Shown: one piece after another, positions 11,421 to 22,320 of the stretch
Numbering within the stretch: the first letter of the stretch is position 1
Layout: each line of letters begins with the position of its first letter
From: Doryteuthis pealeii
Lineage: Eukaryota; Mollusca; Cephalopoda; Myopsida; Loliginidae
Assembly: GCA_023376005.1 (NCBI GenBank)
Contig: CM042141.1
Span: forward strand, 90,549,831 to 90,613,830
DNA: 64,000 nt
Reading direction: 5' to 3'
Position numbers and translations under genes: made by a program
Notes under the pieces: model-generated
The model's input: only the letters and a program-made list of their open reading frames with translations
Told to the model about the DNA's origin: nothing
The model's database searches: none

Positions 11421-12104
11421 CATTCAATTCAATTCAATTCAATAGTTGGGTGGTTACAAAAAAAGAAAGAAAAAGAGCTTTTATAGTCAGATTACATTAA
11501 CATAACCAATTGATTATTAATTTAAAATATTTAGTTTTGTTTTTCAGATGAAATAAAATTATCTTTTAAGAATAGAGGACAAATTTCTTTGTGGATTTTG
11601 AAAAAAAACGAAAAAAAAAACCTTCTTTTATTCTTTTTAATATTTTGTCACTAAAAAGTAAATTTAAATCTTTTTATTTTATTTCATGTCCACAAATGTT
11701 TCTGAATTTCTGTATAAATTTAGATATGAGCTGAATTCAATTTATCTGAATCTGTGCCTTATATGTAACCAGTTTTTTAAATTCTTTTTTTTATTTTATT
11801 TTTTTCCTGGCTCATCAATAAATTTTAGTTAGCCAACTTAAAGTAGACAAACAAATCCAAAATATTTAGATCTTTATTACATGTTAGTAAAATAACTGGA
11901 TAGAAATCTTTGTAGATTATTTGCTGGGGATTATATTTGGAATCAATGATGTACTTAATTTCCTGAATTGTCTATGGCAATGGTATTTGTGTGTGTGTGT
12001 CTGGGACATATTGTTGTCTTTTCATCATTTTCTTGCAATCTGATGCAAATGTTTCGAAATATGATTAAAATAATATTAATATTAATGTCTAATTTGGTAA
12101 ATTT

Positions 12105-12146
<42 letters not shown>

Positions 12147-12350
12147 TATTCAGTATAAAGTTATTTCAGTGATTTGTATATTAAACCACAAAGTAATTTT
12201 ATTTGAATATTGACTGTCATCTGATCAATATTGATGAATTCATGAAAAATCTACCAATTGTCTGAATATGATTTGAGATTAAATTGCAGTTTTGCCAAAT
12301 ATGATACTTGATATCCAAAAACATTTGCTGTACAATGGATTAGTGTACTA
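11421..12350. other. AT-rich sequence, no gene seen
   Basis: Contains (CAATT)n at 11422-11442, GT run at 11988 and (TA)n at 12107-12145. No protein-like ORF. Confidence 0.5.
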
Positions 12351-12545
12351 ATATCACTGTCCCATTATAGTGTAATAGTTACCAAGCTAGACTTGCAAAT
12401 TTCTTGCTACTAAACAGTGAGGTTGATTCTCACTGGTTGCCCCATACTTGTGACCTTGTGTCACATCCTACCCATGGGGAGTGGGTTGCGTAAATATCTA
12501 CTAATGTCACCGGCCATTGTTAGGTAGATCATTTCAGTAGATATG
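12351..12545 (+). repeat. tRNA-derived SINE, family S5
   Basis: The head attatagtgtaatagttacc / aagctagacttgcaaatttc is followed by a B-box-like ggttgattctcactgg, and then ttgtgaccttgtgtcac. Related copies lie at 34079 (+), 25733 (+), 19700, 20664 and 47028 (all -). Confidence 0.65.
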
Positions 12546-12552
12546 GACTTGT

Positions 12553-12582
<30 letters not shown>

Positions 12583-12583
<1 letters not shown>

Positions 12584-12735
12584 GGGTCTGCCTTAGTTTA
12601 TCCATGTAAACATGCCCCCCTTGTCTAAAAGGGTAAGGGTGGGGTTTATTGTCTGAAGCGCCCCAATTGCACTGGCCACTACATGAGCTTTGGTTTGTGT
12701 GTGGCTCCCCATGTTAAAAGGTCAGGAAAATACTA
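12583..12735 (+). repeat. Unclassified dispersed repeat R2, copy 1
   Basis: Shares gagctttggtttgtg, ggctccc(ca)tgt and ggtcaggaaaata with 31470-31680. No open frame; class unknown. Confidence 0.55.
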
Positions 12736-12763
12736 TTCATTAGTATAGCTTAAGAGGTTTGAT

Positions 12764-12994
12764 AAGGCTGGTTTAGCTTGGTCAGTAGAGCGTTAGGTTC
12801 TTGGTTCGATAACGGCCCTTGCCAACTCGGCGTATGATTAGCAGAGGGATCTGTATGGTAAAATAAGGAGCTGATGGTAGGTGTGGCGCTCCACTTCAGA
12901 CGCAAAAAAACACTCCTTGGTTTTGCGCTAGTGAAAAGGGGATAGACTCCCTCGCTTTGTGGCTGATACCGACTTTAGGCCACCCTGACGACTT
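12764..12994 (+). repeat. tRNA-derived SINE S1
   Basis: Head aaggctggtttagcttggtc with B box ggttcttggttcgataacgg, then the S1 body ending ttaggccaccctgacgactt. The A box has lost a base pair partner. Confidence 0.8.
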
Positions 12995-13568
12995 AAGAAG
13001 CTTAATATAGCTCATCAAGTCTTAGATTATGATACTCTAATATGGTTGCAAATTCAATTTTATATAGCTACTTATTTTATACAGTGCATCCCAAAAATGA
13101 TCCGTTCTCAGCAATGACAATCCATATTCAAAGCTACCAAGTAACTTTTTTTTTCTCCTTTTCTCCCTGAAGACTGTGATGGTTCTAATGCCCCACCCCC
13201 TAGCAACTCCGGTTATACTAATTCTAGTCAAGGCCCTACAGATATCTGTTGGCTAACATAAGGCTTGTTAACCCTGGCTTCCAAACTGTTCAACCAGCAT
13301 CTTCCAGATGTTCCTCCCAGAACAATCACCTGCTTGGTTACATCATGATTAACAGGATGAAATGTTAATTTCTAAATCCCAAGGTGACATTTGGGATACC
13401 CAGTTGATTTGATATCGTTTCAAGTATCACACTTGAGCTCAAATATCCCAGTTAAGTGTGTTGTATATATGAGTTTTAGAGCCCATGCCTTTTTAGAGGG
13501 GGGGGGGGGCACACACAAAAAAAGATTTTATATATTTAGATAATGCAGCATTTAAAAACTAGACTACT

Positions 13569-13610
<42 letters not shown>

Positions 13611-14227
13611 TATTTCACAATATATACAAAATTACAGAAACTTAAATAAATAATAAATAAATACAATTTGATAAAACAAAGTAAAACTCAAAAAAAAAGG
13701 TTATTACTATTAAAGTTATGTTATGAAATGTGACATTACCGAATAACGCAATGATAAACATTAAACATAACATTTCCACATAATTAAATGCATATAATCG
13801 CATGAATTGATGAGTTTCAACTAGTAAATAAATAAATGAAAAAATAAATAAATAATTTTCACTTCCCTTATATGCTTTAAAACAATAAATAAATCGCTAC
13901 TTCTTGGAGCAGCTAAAAAACACGTCCATTCTCCTGACTATTCAGCGTTTATTTTGAAACGGAAGGAATGGCATGTTTCGTTAGACTAAAGCGCTTTGAA
14001 CAAAATAGACTGAAGCATAGAGATCGGCTCCACTTACTTTAAAAGAAAAACATTTAACTCCTTCCTTGGATCATTTCGTTTGTCAGTGTGGCTTCATGGC
14101 TCGCAGCAGGGCTGGGCTGCTGTCACTCTAGAGGAAACATAAAATGTCTTCTTGACAGCATGCACAGCATGGGAGGAATCAAATCACTCACTGCTGACCC
14201 TCATCTATCGTTCTTGATAGGAGAGTC

Positions 14228-14275
<48 letters not shown>

Positions 14276-15960
14276 GACTAATATGGTACAAGGCCTAAAT
14301 AAATAAATAAAACACTGAAATAAGATGAAGACATTGGCAATGGCTTGCAATATTTTCAAATTATCACTCTGTGGCAAATATCTCTTTTGTGAGAAGAACA
14401 TAAAATCTTTAGAAAATTTCATATGATGAGACTTTTAATGTGGCTATTGCAAAAGTTCTGATAAAAAATTCTCTCTCAATTCTCTAAAGTCAATCTGACT
14501 TTTCATTGTAGATTATTTTATAGACAAGTGTTTAATTGTAAAGCAGTTGGTTATCTAGATTTTCTGATTGGCTAACATCCAAGACATTATTCTAATGATA
14601 CTCACCTTCCTCAGAAATATTCCAAATTTGCTGAAGAGAATAAGAGGCTTTTTAGTTCATAAAATGGTTCAAATAAATTTGGGTAAATCCACATATAATT
14701 TTTTTTTCTCGTCTTTATTATCACTTTTTCTAAAAACTCCCCCTCCCCCCCCCACGATCGATATTCAGGGGCCTTAGAAAAAAAACAACTTCCAAGAGTT
14801 CAATTCAAACATTTGATTCCATCCTTGAGTCATGTTCAGTTGAATCCAAGAGGCCTATAACAATATACTTTTTTTCTATCCTCCATTGATTAAAAAAAAA
14901 ATTCTCCCCCCACCCCTCCACCCAAAAAAAATAATTCAGAAGTTTACACATTTTTTTATTTATTTTTTTTATACCTCAACTTTGTTGAATTATAACTTAA
15001 ACTGCAAGCCAAAGCAGTTTCTAACAGATGATCAGCCATTTTTTTTTTTTTTATTATTTTTTTTATAACCATGCATGTTTCTGTGTCAACCAACGAACAT
15101 TTACCATCTTGTTATGGGAAGCAACTCTGTAGTACTGTTATTTTTTATGTTAACATTAACATTCAATTTGAACTGTTCACTATGCTCTGCATTTGTTTTT
15201 ATTTTACTGACAGAAAGCAAAGTGCTTAAGCTTTTTTTTTTTTTTTGTACTCTGGAGTTTAATAATCTGTTTGTATCTATCCTATAGATGCAGATAGCAA
15301 AAATGGGGCTACATTTAAAAAAAAAAAAAAAAATTTTTTTTTTTATAATAAATTTTATTTTTGTTCACTCCCCCCCCACCTTAAAAGATGATGCATAAAA
15401 CTTTTGTTTGCAGCTTTTACTGATTGACTTCTCTTTTAAAAAACTCTATTTGCCAAATTATTTTTGTATTCAACTGAGTAAAAAAAGAAAAAGAATTAGT
15501 AAATAATTCTTTACCAAATAAACTGAAAATTTAGTCTGTCCTGTTGCTTGAAGAAAGTTTGAAACGAATGTAACATTTTGTGCTGTTGTGGAAGTATGAT
15601 TAATGAAAAAAGAAAGCCTCGTTTTAGATAAAGTCTCGTTTTTTTATTTTATTTTTTGAATATTCTATTTATATATATAATACAACTGATCAATTTTTCT
15701 TTTTGGTAATGTTGCATGGAAAAAAAAATTATTTTCTTTTTTATTACATAAAAGAATTATTGAATTGAACCAGAAAAAAGATTTACTAAGCTATTTATGT
15801 AAGTCTTTTTTTTTTTTTTTTTTTTCAAGTCTACATCACATCAAGTCCAGAGCTGCCAGCATTCATTTCATTTTTTTAATTTTTTTTTTTTAATTAAAAA
15901 ATAATCAAACTATAAAAAGTTAAACTGAATTAAAAATAAAGTTACCTATTCCTTATTTAC
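12995..15960. other. AT-rich sequence with simple repeats, no gene seen
   Basis: Holds (TA)n at 13576-13607 and 14230-14273, G run at 13497, C runs at 14746 and 15369, and many poly-T tracts. Words such as aataaataaataaat are frequent. No protein family was recognised in any frame. Confidence 0.5.
14228..14273. repeat. (TA)n microsatellite
   Basis: Pure TA units. Confidence 0.95.
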
Positions 15961-16345
15961 CTGCTTTCTTCAGGTATTTCTTGTCGAACTCAGGAACCTT
16001 CTCTTCGAACTTAGGAACCTTGATGGGACTTCAAACCTAACCCTTTATTCAATCCACAGGGGTAGACTGTTCTCATTCCATTAACCTGTGTTAATTATTT
16101 TATGTTACCGTCGCCCTTGTCAATCCTGGTCAAGGGCAACAGTAACATAAAATAATTAACACAGGTTAATGGAATGAGAACAGTCTACCCCTGTGGATTG
16201 AATAAAGGGTTAGGTTTGAAGTCCCATCAAGGTTCCTGATGAAGGCTGGAGGGCACATGAGCCGAAACATGTAGATAACAAAGATGAGGACAATAGTCCA
16301 AATAATACAAATGATCAAGCCTCATCTCAAAAATTCAGAGAAATT
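15961..16345. repeat. Foldback repeat family A, copy c, with a perfect 95-bp inverted repeat
   Basis: 16014-16108 is the exact reverse complement of 16142-16236, around a 33-nt spacer that itself contains GCCCTTG/CAAGGGC. Outside the right arm, + strand CTGATGA (16237-16243), a GGCT/AGCC stem and GAAA follow, then catgtagataacaaagatga, ggacaatagtccaaataata and tcaagcctcatctc. The outer part matches copies b and d. No coding potential. Confidence 0.8.
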
Positions 16346-16624
16346 GGTAAGAGTAGGTGAACTATTATAGATAGTTTTCGATCTGAGTTTTCAGGTTTTT
16401 GCTGATTCTAGGGTTACATCTTGGATTTGCTCTCATATTTGATTCTTAGATCTAGAACTATCTATGATAGGAACTCTTTGTTCTTAACAAGTAAATTGTA
16501 CACTTGAAAAAGACTGCAGAATGTATCTGAACTTCTCTCTCCCCCCCCCCCCCAAAAAAAAGAAAGTTATAATTGTTTGCTTGTGATTGACTTTATTGTC
16601 ACTCTGTGTTTATATAACAAAACA

Positions 16625-16899
16625 GAGGCATGTCGTCTAATGGTTAGAGTCGTGGGAAATGGACTCATCAACCCGAGTTCAATTCCTGGACAATGTTTGC
16701 ATTTCACATGGCGCTAATACCCTTGGGAAAGGTATGAATCCAATTCTCCCTCTAGCTATGGGTAAATAGCAAGGTAGACTGGGTTCTTTAACCATGGCTA
16801 GGTAACCAGTCTAGGAGAAGGAAAACTCTGAATTCAAACCTGTTAAACTCTACTTAAGAAATTGACCTTGTGTCGCATCCTGCTCATGTGGAGGGGTTG

Positions 16900-16900
<1 letters not shown>
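16625..16900 (+). repeat. tRNA-derived SINE S3, full length
   Basis: Head gaggcatgtcgtctaatggt / tagagtcgtgggaaatggac with B box gagttcaattcctgg, central block shared with S2 (ctaatacccttgggaaaggt, agctatgggtaaatag), then cagtctaggagaaggaaaac and ccttgtgtcgcatcctgctc. The 3' end runs directly into (TA)n at 16901. Confidence 0.85.

Positions 16901-16935
<35 letters not shown>
16901..16935. repeat. (TA)n tail of SINE S3
   Basis: Pure TA immediately after ggaggggttgt. The same junction recurs at other S3 copies (33461, 46300, 55040, 10597). Confidence 0.85.
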
Positions 16936-16938
<3 letters not shown>

Positions 16939-17044
16939 CGATCAACTTAAGTAATGACCTGTTGATATCCATAATTACTTTTTATCAATGATTGAAATTT
17001 TTTTCTAAATTGTAAGAAACTGTCAAAACAAATAATTATAATTG

Positions 17045-17046
<2 letters not shown>

Positions 17047-17083
<37 letters not shown>
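17047..17083. repeat. (AT)n microsatellite
   Basis: Pure AT followed by a poly-T tract. Confidence 0.95.
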
Positions 17084-17086
<3 letters not shown>

Positions 17087-17302
17087 ATTTTTTTTTTTTT
17101 TTTCTCATCTGAGAAAACCCAAGGATATAGTGTCAAATGCCACTGGCACTCAACTATGAAAAAAAAACCATGTGGAAATGGTCTTATTCAAGTTGCACAA
17201 GTTGACAGCCAATATATACATACACTGGATAGATACATTCATAATGATGACAAAAATACTTGCTCAGAAAAATGACATAACAAGAGTGACAAAATGGAAT
17301 GA

Positions 17303-17775
17303 GGGTTCTGTGGAGTAATGGCTAACATGCTGGACTGTGATATAATGAAATTTATTGCATACAGTGCTCAGGTCTCATGTATAGTACATAGAATAATGTA
17401 TTAGTGTCAGGAACATGAATAGCGCACAGTAATAATATATTTGTATGTGTGCACGTTGGTGAATTATAGGGAGCATGGAGGCTTTGAAAGATGCAGTGTT
17501 TCGGCAGTCTACAATAGATCTAAGCAGTTTATTCCATGCCTCAGCAACTCTGAGCGTCAAAATATGTTTCCAAAAGTCATGTGAGCTATGCTGTTTTCTG
17601 ACTTTGTAGGCATGCCCCCCACATGTGTTAAAACGAGGTCAGACTTAGGAAAAGTATGAACCTCCTCATCCCCCTCAGCTATGTGTAAAATAGTATCCAC
17701 TTCTGGTCTTTTATAAGGATTGCTTTGGGATTAAATAACCCACAAAGGTTGATATGTCATTAAAACAAGAAACCA
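17303..17775 (+). repeat. SINE S2 split by a LINE fragment
   Basis: The S2 head occupies 17303-17345 (gtggagtaatggctaacatg, ctggactgtgat). The S2 centre and tail resume at about 17636 (gaggtcagacttaggaaaag, cccctcagctatgtg) and end gttgatatgtcattaaaac. Between them lies LINE 3' sequence in reverse orientation. Confidence 0.7.
17346..17640 (-). pseudogene. LINE 3' end (C-terminal reverse-transcriptase ORF tail plus 3' UTR), inserted in SINE S2
   Basis: On the - strand an open frame from about 17640 to 17375 reads NTCGGHAYKVRKQH, then HDFWKHILTLRVAEAWNKLL and IVDCRNTASFKASM. The pattern R-(V/A)-x-x-A-W-N-x-L...SFKASM is the usual extreme C-terminus of CR1/RTE-like LINE polyproteins (typically FFSQRVVNVWNSLP...FK). 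The 3' UTR carries tgctcaggt and catgtatagtacataga, shared with 31848-31933. It is 5'-truncated and has no catalytic domains. Confidence 0.65.
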
Positions 17776-17815
17776 AACAAATTAGGGTTTGCCTAAAAAT
17801 TGCTTTAAGAATTAG

Positions 17816-18064
17816 ACACCAGTTTAGCTCAGTCGGTAGAGTGTCTACCTAGAAATCACTAGGTTCCGGGATCGATACCGGCCCTCGTCAACTCCGCATA
17901 TGAGAAGCACACGGATCTGTGTGATAAAGTAAGGAGATGATGGTAGGTGTTGCACTCCACCTCAGATGCTAAAATAATCTTCTTGGTCTAGTGCTAGTGA
18001 AAAGGGGATAGATTACCTCCCTGTCTGGCTGGTATTGACATCTGGCAGCCCCATCAATGACTTA
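17816..18064 (+). repeat. tRNA-derived SINE S1
   Basis: Head agtttagctcagtcggtaga with B box ggttccgggatcgataccgg, body ccctcgtcaactccgcatat and gctggtattgacatctggca. Diverged in the 3' half. Confidence 0.8.
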
Positions 18065-18972
18065 TTTATTGAAACAATATAAAAATGATACGTAAACGAA
18101 TCTTTTAGTTAACAGGGGGAAAAAAGTATTATTCTTCACCATAAGTAATTTTATATAATATATATATATATATATATAATAGGAGTCAGAATTATCCTGA
18201 TGATCCGTTAGGTTTCTCCTAACTAGGTATTCTCTGACTCATTAAGCTTACTCTATTATTCATTAGCTCTACTTTTTGTATTGAGCACTTTAGTATATTT
18301 AACTTAGGCAACTCTTACAGTATTTTTTTTTTTTTGCCATTTTTATGGTACCATCTGTTTTGTTTTTTTTTTTCAGGAGGTACATATGATTTGGCCTTTT
18401 TTTTTTTTTTTAAATATTTTCTTTTTCTCCAGGCAAAAGTTTGTATTGTGTAATGTACAAACTATAAAGCCGGGAGTTTTTACTTATATATATATATATA
18501 TAAGTTTGGTTCTAATGCAAACAAAACACTACCAAGCAAATAATTTGAAAAAAACTTTTCCCGAAAATAAGACCATCCCAGATTTTACATTTACTAAAAG
18601 AAGTCGGATTCTACTAAAAAATATGAGTAATTGAACAATAGTTAAAATCTATACATAAAAGCATTTTTCTCTACCAAACTACCACTACAAATCCAAAACT
18701 TAGTTGGCATTAAATGATCCACCGAGGTTGATATACCGTAAAACGAACCAAACCGTGTATCTCTCTCTCTCTCTCTCTCTCCATTTGTAGGTGAAGGGAG
18801 TCATGTCAGCTCTGGATTTGAAATGTTTCATATGGATGTACACTTTTACACTTTTTTTTTTTTTTTTATTGTCATAATTTTTTTGTTGCTGCTTGTTTGG
18901 GAGGGGAGGGTATTTTTTCCTGAAAGTTTAGTTGACAGTTTACCAATAAGTGGACATTTTCTCTGTTTAGAT
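18065..18972. other. AT-rich sequence with an S4 tail fragment, no gene seen
   Basis: Contains short (TA)n at 18157 and 18484, poly-T tracts, (TC)n at 18758-18782, and at 18700-18750 an S4 SINE tail (ggcattaaatgatccaccga, gttgatataccgtaaaac). Confidence 0.5.
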
Positions 18973-19440
18973 CACGGATCACCAATTATCACTGGATAAT
19001 TGAAAAAAATAACGAGCATGGGCCAGATTATTATTGTGTTCAATACTTGCTAGCCAGAACGAAAGCTCTGAGAAAAAGATGTAAAACAAAATTTATCTTT
19101 CCATGATATATTCATGAATGAGTGGTGTAAGATGCACAAAAACAAATTTATCCAACATATTTATTTTCAAAACATTATCAAAGAACGCAACATTAGCAGA
19201 AAGGTTTAGTGAGATTTGTGAAACTAACGTTTACCTTTCAAGGTATCGAAATGCTTACATTCACGAAATTTTGTAACCTATGTACAGTAGTCAAGTCCAT
19301 GAAGATTTAGTAAGCTTAACATTATATTCAAATTTAGATGGTATCAGAATGTCTCACATTCCATACGTTTTAACAAACAAATTCGATTACTGTCATAGGT
19401 GGGCCTGATCAAATGCCTTTAGTAGTTTGATGACCCCCTG
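18973..19440 (-). mobile_element. hAT-type non-autonomous element, longer copy
   Basis: Ends CACGGATCACC (18973) and ...GATGACCCCCTG (19440) resemble the CAGGGGTCACC ends at 34760. Bases 19308-19410 are the reverse complement of 34800-34930 (gtaagcttaacat, tccatgaagatttag). It has about 300 bp of interior lacking in the 176-bp copy at 25910. No 8-bp duplication is recognisable. Confidence 0.6.
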
Positions 19441-19847
19441 AACTAAAGTGTGCTACAATCCCCACCTAAATTTATCAACTGGGTGAGGTTACATGATCTA
19501 TTCCTCTAGCCAATCAACAGCCATAATGCGTAGCTGATTCACTACTTAAACACTGATACTTTCATGGTCCACTTGCAAACCATTGCTGAAGGAACTTACA
19601 ATACTGAGGATTCTTTACCAGAGGATTACCAAGGATTTCCGCTGAGCTACACTCTTGCTTAAAGATTAAAGAATGGCCCATAAGATTGTAACACAAGGTG
19701 AGAAGTAGAGGTCACCCAAGTGAGAATCAAACTCCCTAATATTAGTCTGGTAGCTATTAGACTATGCAAGGTACCCTGTTATTTACTCAACTTTGTTCAG
19801 TTTAGCACACAGACCTTAGGTTGCTTGGAAATACCTGCTGTTACTAA
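19441..19847. other. Unassigned sequence with SINE S5 (-) at 19700-19775
   Basis: The end of the stretch holds gtgagaatcaaactccctaa and ctggtagctattagactatg, the reverse of the S5 head. The rest is unrecognised. Confidence 0.5.
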
Positions 19848-20009
19848 GTGGTTCTCCCTTTAAGTTTTGAGTGGGTGAATCATTGCTTAACTTTGGTGAT
19901 CTTGCAGAAATTGGTGCTTTTAATAAAACTTGACCAGCTGTTTGGCCATTATTGCCTTTGCCACCATCCTCTCTGTTTGATGGTGGTCATTTATCTCTTA
20001 ACAGCATTG

Positions 20010-20341
20010 TTCAGGCAAGATACAAAATCTCCCTCCAGCAGGCTCTTCTTGCGAGACCTCTTCTCTGGCTTGGCCATGCACTTTGTTGACAACCTGGTGA
20101 CATCATCCGTTAATCCATTGACCCAGTGCCAGGATGGAAGAAACGCCAAGGGTGTCAACTCAAAACCGTCAAGCAAGATGCTGGGCTGATCCTGGACTCA
20201 GGCCTTTATGGAATTCATCAATGGAACCACGAATGGCTGACACTCATAACTTCAATTGTATTGGATCGCTGTGCATGGTCTGCTTTCATTCGGGATAATT
20301 GTGGGTATTTACCTAACCTGTTTGCCAAGAGCCTGATGTGA
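20010..20341 (+). pseudogene. LINE reverse-transcriptase C-terminal remnant
   Basis: In the + strand, fragments in shifting frames read VQARYKISLQQALLARPLLW / LGHA, then GDII, then PGWKKRQGCQLKTVKQDAG and YGIHQWNHEWLTLITS / DRCAWSAFIRD. LINE polyproteins often end with (R)LRWLGHV...PPGDI...GR-K-W...V-D...W...WL...A-DR-AW-AIRD, which these follow. Frames change at about 20100-20130, so it is a decayed copy. The exact LINE clade cannot be named from this part. Confidence 0.6.
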
Positions 20342-21236
20342 CAAAAGTATGGGGCATCCAGTGAAGATTTGACATGCTATTCAGTAGTAATGGATCTGTG
20401 AGACTATCTTGCTGACCATTACCCCCCAATGGGATGCCCTGTCTGATGGTTGTGTACAAGTGTATAATGATTCTGTATTAGAGCAGTGGTTCTTAATTGT
20501 TAAAAACACCTTGTGTGGTGGGAGGTCACGAAAATAATTACTTCTTTTTTTCTTTTCTCCCCTCCCCCTCCATCTTAAACCAGCATCATCATAAGCAATA
20601 AGTTTTCAAAATGTTGGCATTAAATTATTTACTAAGCTTAACTTAGTAAACACAAACCCGGATGTTTGGGACACTCAGTGAGACTCGAACTCACTAGTAA
20701 GGGTTTGCTAATCTAGCTTGGTAATCATTACACTATGCAAGGCGTCTAAGAGTTGGCATTAAACCAGACAACAGTTTCGTGAAAGGCTAAAAATGTAAAA
20801 TAACTAGTTGAACTTTCTGCCTTATCTTTTCTATCTTATCAGAGTTGCCTCCCTTTGCCACTGTCATTCAACAAGTTGTATTCTTAGCCCAATTTTTTTT
20901 TTTTTTTTACCAACTCCAAACACGTCAGTCAATTTTAACAATTTACTTTCTCAAAGGAGATAAGAATAAGAGTTGGCTATATGTAATCTGTTAGTGAATT
21001 CATATTTCCTCGAATTGTGAAGCGACTCTTAATTTGTTCCAGTTAGATATAACGGAATATAAGTTAACTTAGTGGGAGGAAAGTGGCTGTAATAGATTGA
21101 GATTTCATCCCAGAAGACGCGGTTAATCTTTTAATAAACATAAAATAAGATGAATTTTGAGAGATCAACTAGAATTTCCTTGTTTGTTAATATACTAATT
21201 ACAATCATAATCACACTTTTTAGAATTACTTTAGTA
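20342..21236. other. Unassigned sequence with a hAT-like end and SINE S5 (-)
   Basis: Bases 20482-20530 (gagcagtggttcttaattgt) resemble a hAT terminus without a visible partner. 20664-20745 is S5 in reverse (gtgagactcgaactcactag, gcttggtaatcattacacta). The remainder is AT-rich. Confidence 0.5.
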
Positions 21237-21578
21237 TTACGAGGGTGAGTCTAAAAGTAATGCCATTTTGTTTAGGACAGGTATAATTACCAACACAAAA
21301 CATGTATTTGAGCTACTTCTTCACTACAGACTTCACTTCTTCGTCACTGGAATAATGTTTGCCTCTCAAACCCTCTTTCATGGGGCCAAAGAGAAGCTAA
21401 CATTATTCCAGTGATGAAGTGAAATGTGTAGTGAAGAACAGTCAACATAATTTTACAGGGCAGGGATACATGCTCTCATTCAAAGGTGGAACATTGCTAT
21501 TAAGAGAAATGGTGACTATGTGGAGAAGTAGTATACCTGTCCTAAACAAAATGGCATTACTTTTTGACACTTATGTAA
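21237..21578. mobile_element. mariner-like MITE, about 340 bp
   Basis: Terminal repeats: left ttacgagggtgagtctaaaa / gtaatgccattttgtttagg and right its reverse complement cctaaacaaaatggcattac / tttttgacac. The arm starting near gaggg-tgagtc-aaaagtaatg is typical of mariner ends. A second inverted pair inside (cttcactacagacttcac, ccagtgatgaagtg) makes further foldback. No transposase frame. Confidence 0.75.
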
Positions 21579-22047
21579 TTGCCAAGTTACATATCAAGGC
21601 CGCATTGTGATGACAGCATTTACTCTGGGTCAGTTGAGTTTGGTCCATCCAATGAATTCACTCTATCCCAAATGAACAAGAAAGGAAATTGATGGAAGGA
21701 GTAACAAGGGAATAGGAAATTCACAAGTAGTCCCCAAACCCTGAACGCATATCCCGGTTAGATGCCTTTGTTTGCCGCAAATTTTCCACAGACACAATGA
21801 CTAGTACACCAAAAGCCGTTGATTCACCAGAGCCCCTTTAGCCGGGTTGTGGCCCTAATACCACTTGGTGACAGACCCATCTACCTTGGAAGAGACCCTA
21901 CCAGGAACTTTAGTTCCAAATGGCTTAGCTCTGACACTACTACATTGTCGCTACAGTGAGGAGGGGTTTCCGACCCTAAAGTCCATATCATTGGTTCTTG
22001 AGGTATACAAAATTGTTGGATATTTTGAAATCCTTGTACATTGAGGC
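21579..22047. other. Unassigned, slightly higher GC, no gene seen
   Basis: Contains ggagtaacaagggaatagga and gtccccaaaccctgaacgca; 3660-3780 has similar words (aataggaaatacccaagtgg, tccagcagacacaaagg), so this is probably a dispersed repeat. No ORF. Confidence 0.45.
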
Positions 22048-22320
22048 AGTTTGGTTTGGTTTGTTTTACGGCATATCAACCTCAGTGGATCATTTAATGC
22101 TGACAAAGTTTTGAAATAAATTCATTCTTAATGGATACTCAATTTTTTTTTACAAACACATTTTTCTATTTAACTCGTAGTTGGGACCCTAACAGGTATT
22201 ACCACTCTGGGTCAAAGTGAACCTGGGAGCAATGGTGATGAAGGGGTACCCCACATTCCCCAGACCTCCAGATGTGGAACCTCACCATCAGATAGCTTCA
22301 TGTCCTGGTATATTGAGGCA
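22048..22320 (-). repeat. SINE S4, 5'-truncated
   Basis: On + it starts with the inverted tail ttttacggcatatcaacctc / agtggatcatttaatgctga, then gggaccctaacaggtattac, ctgggtcaaagtgaacctgg and cattccccagacctccag. The tRNA-like head is absent. Confidence 0.75.
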
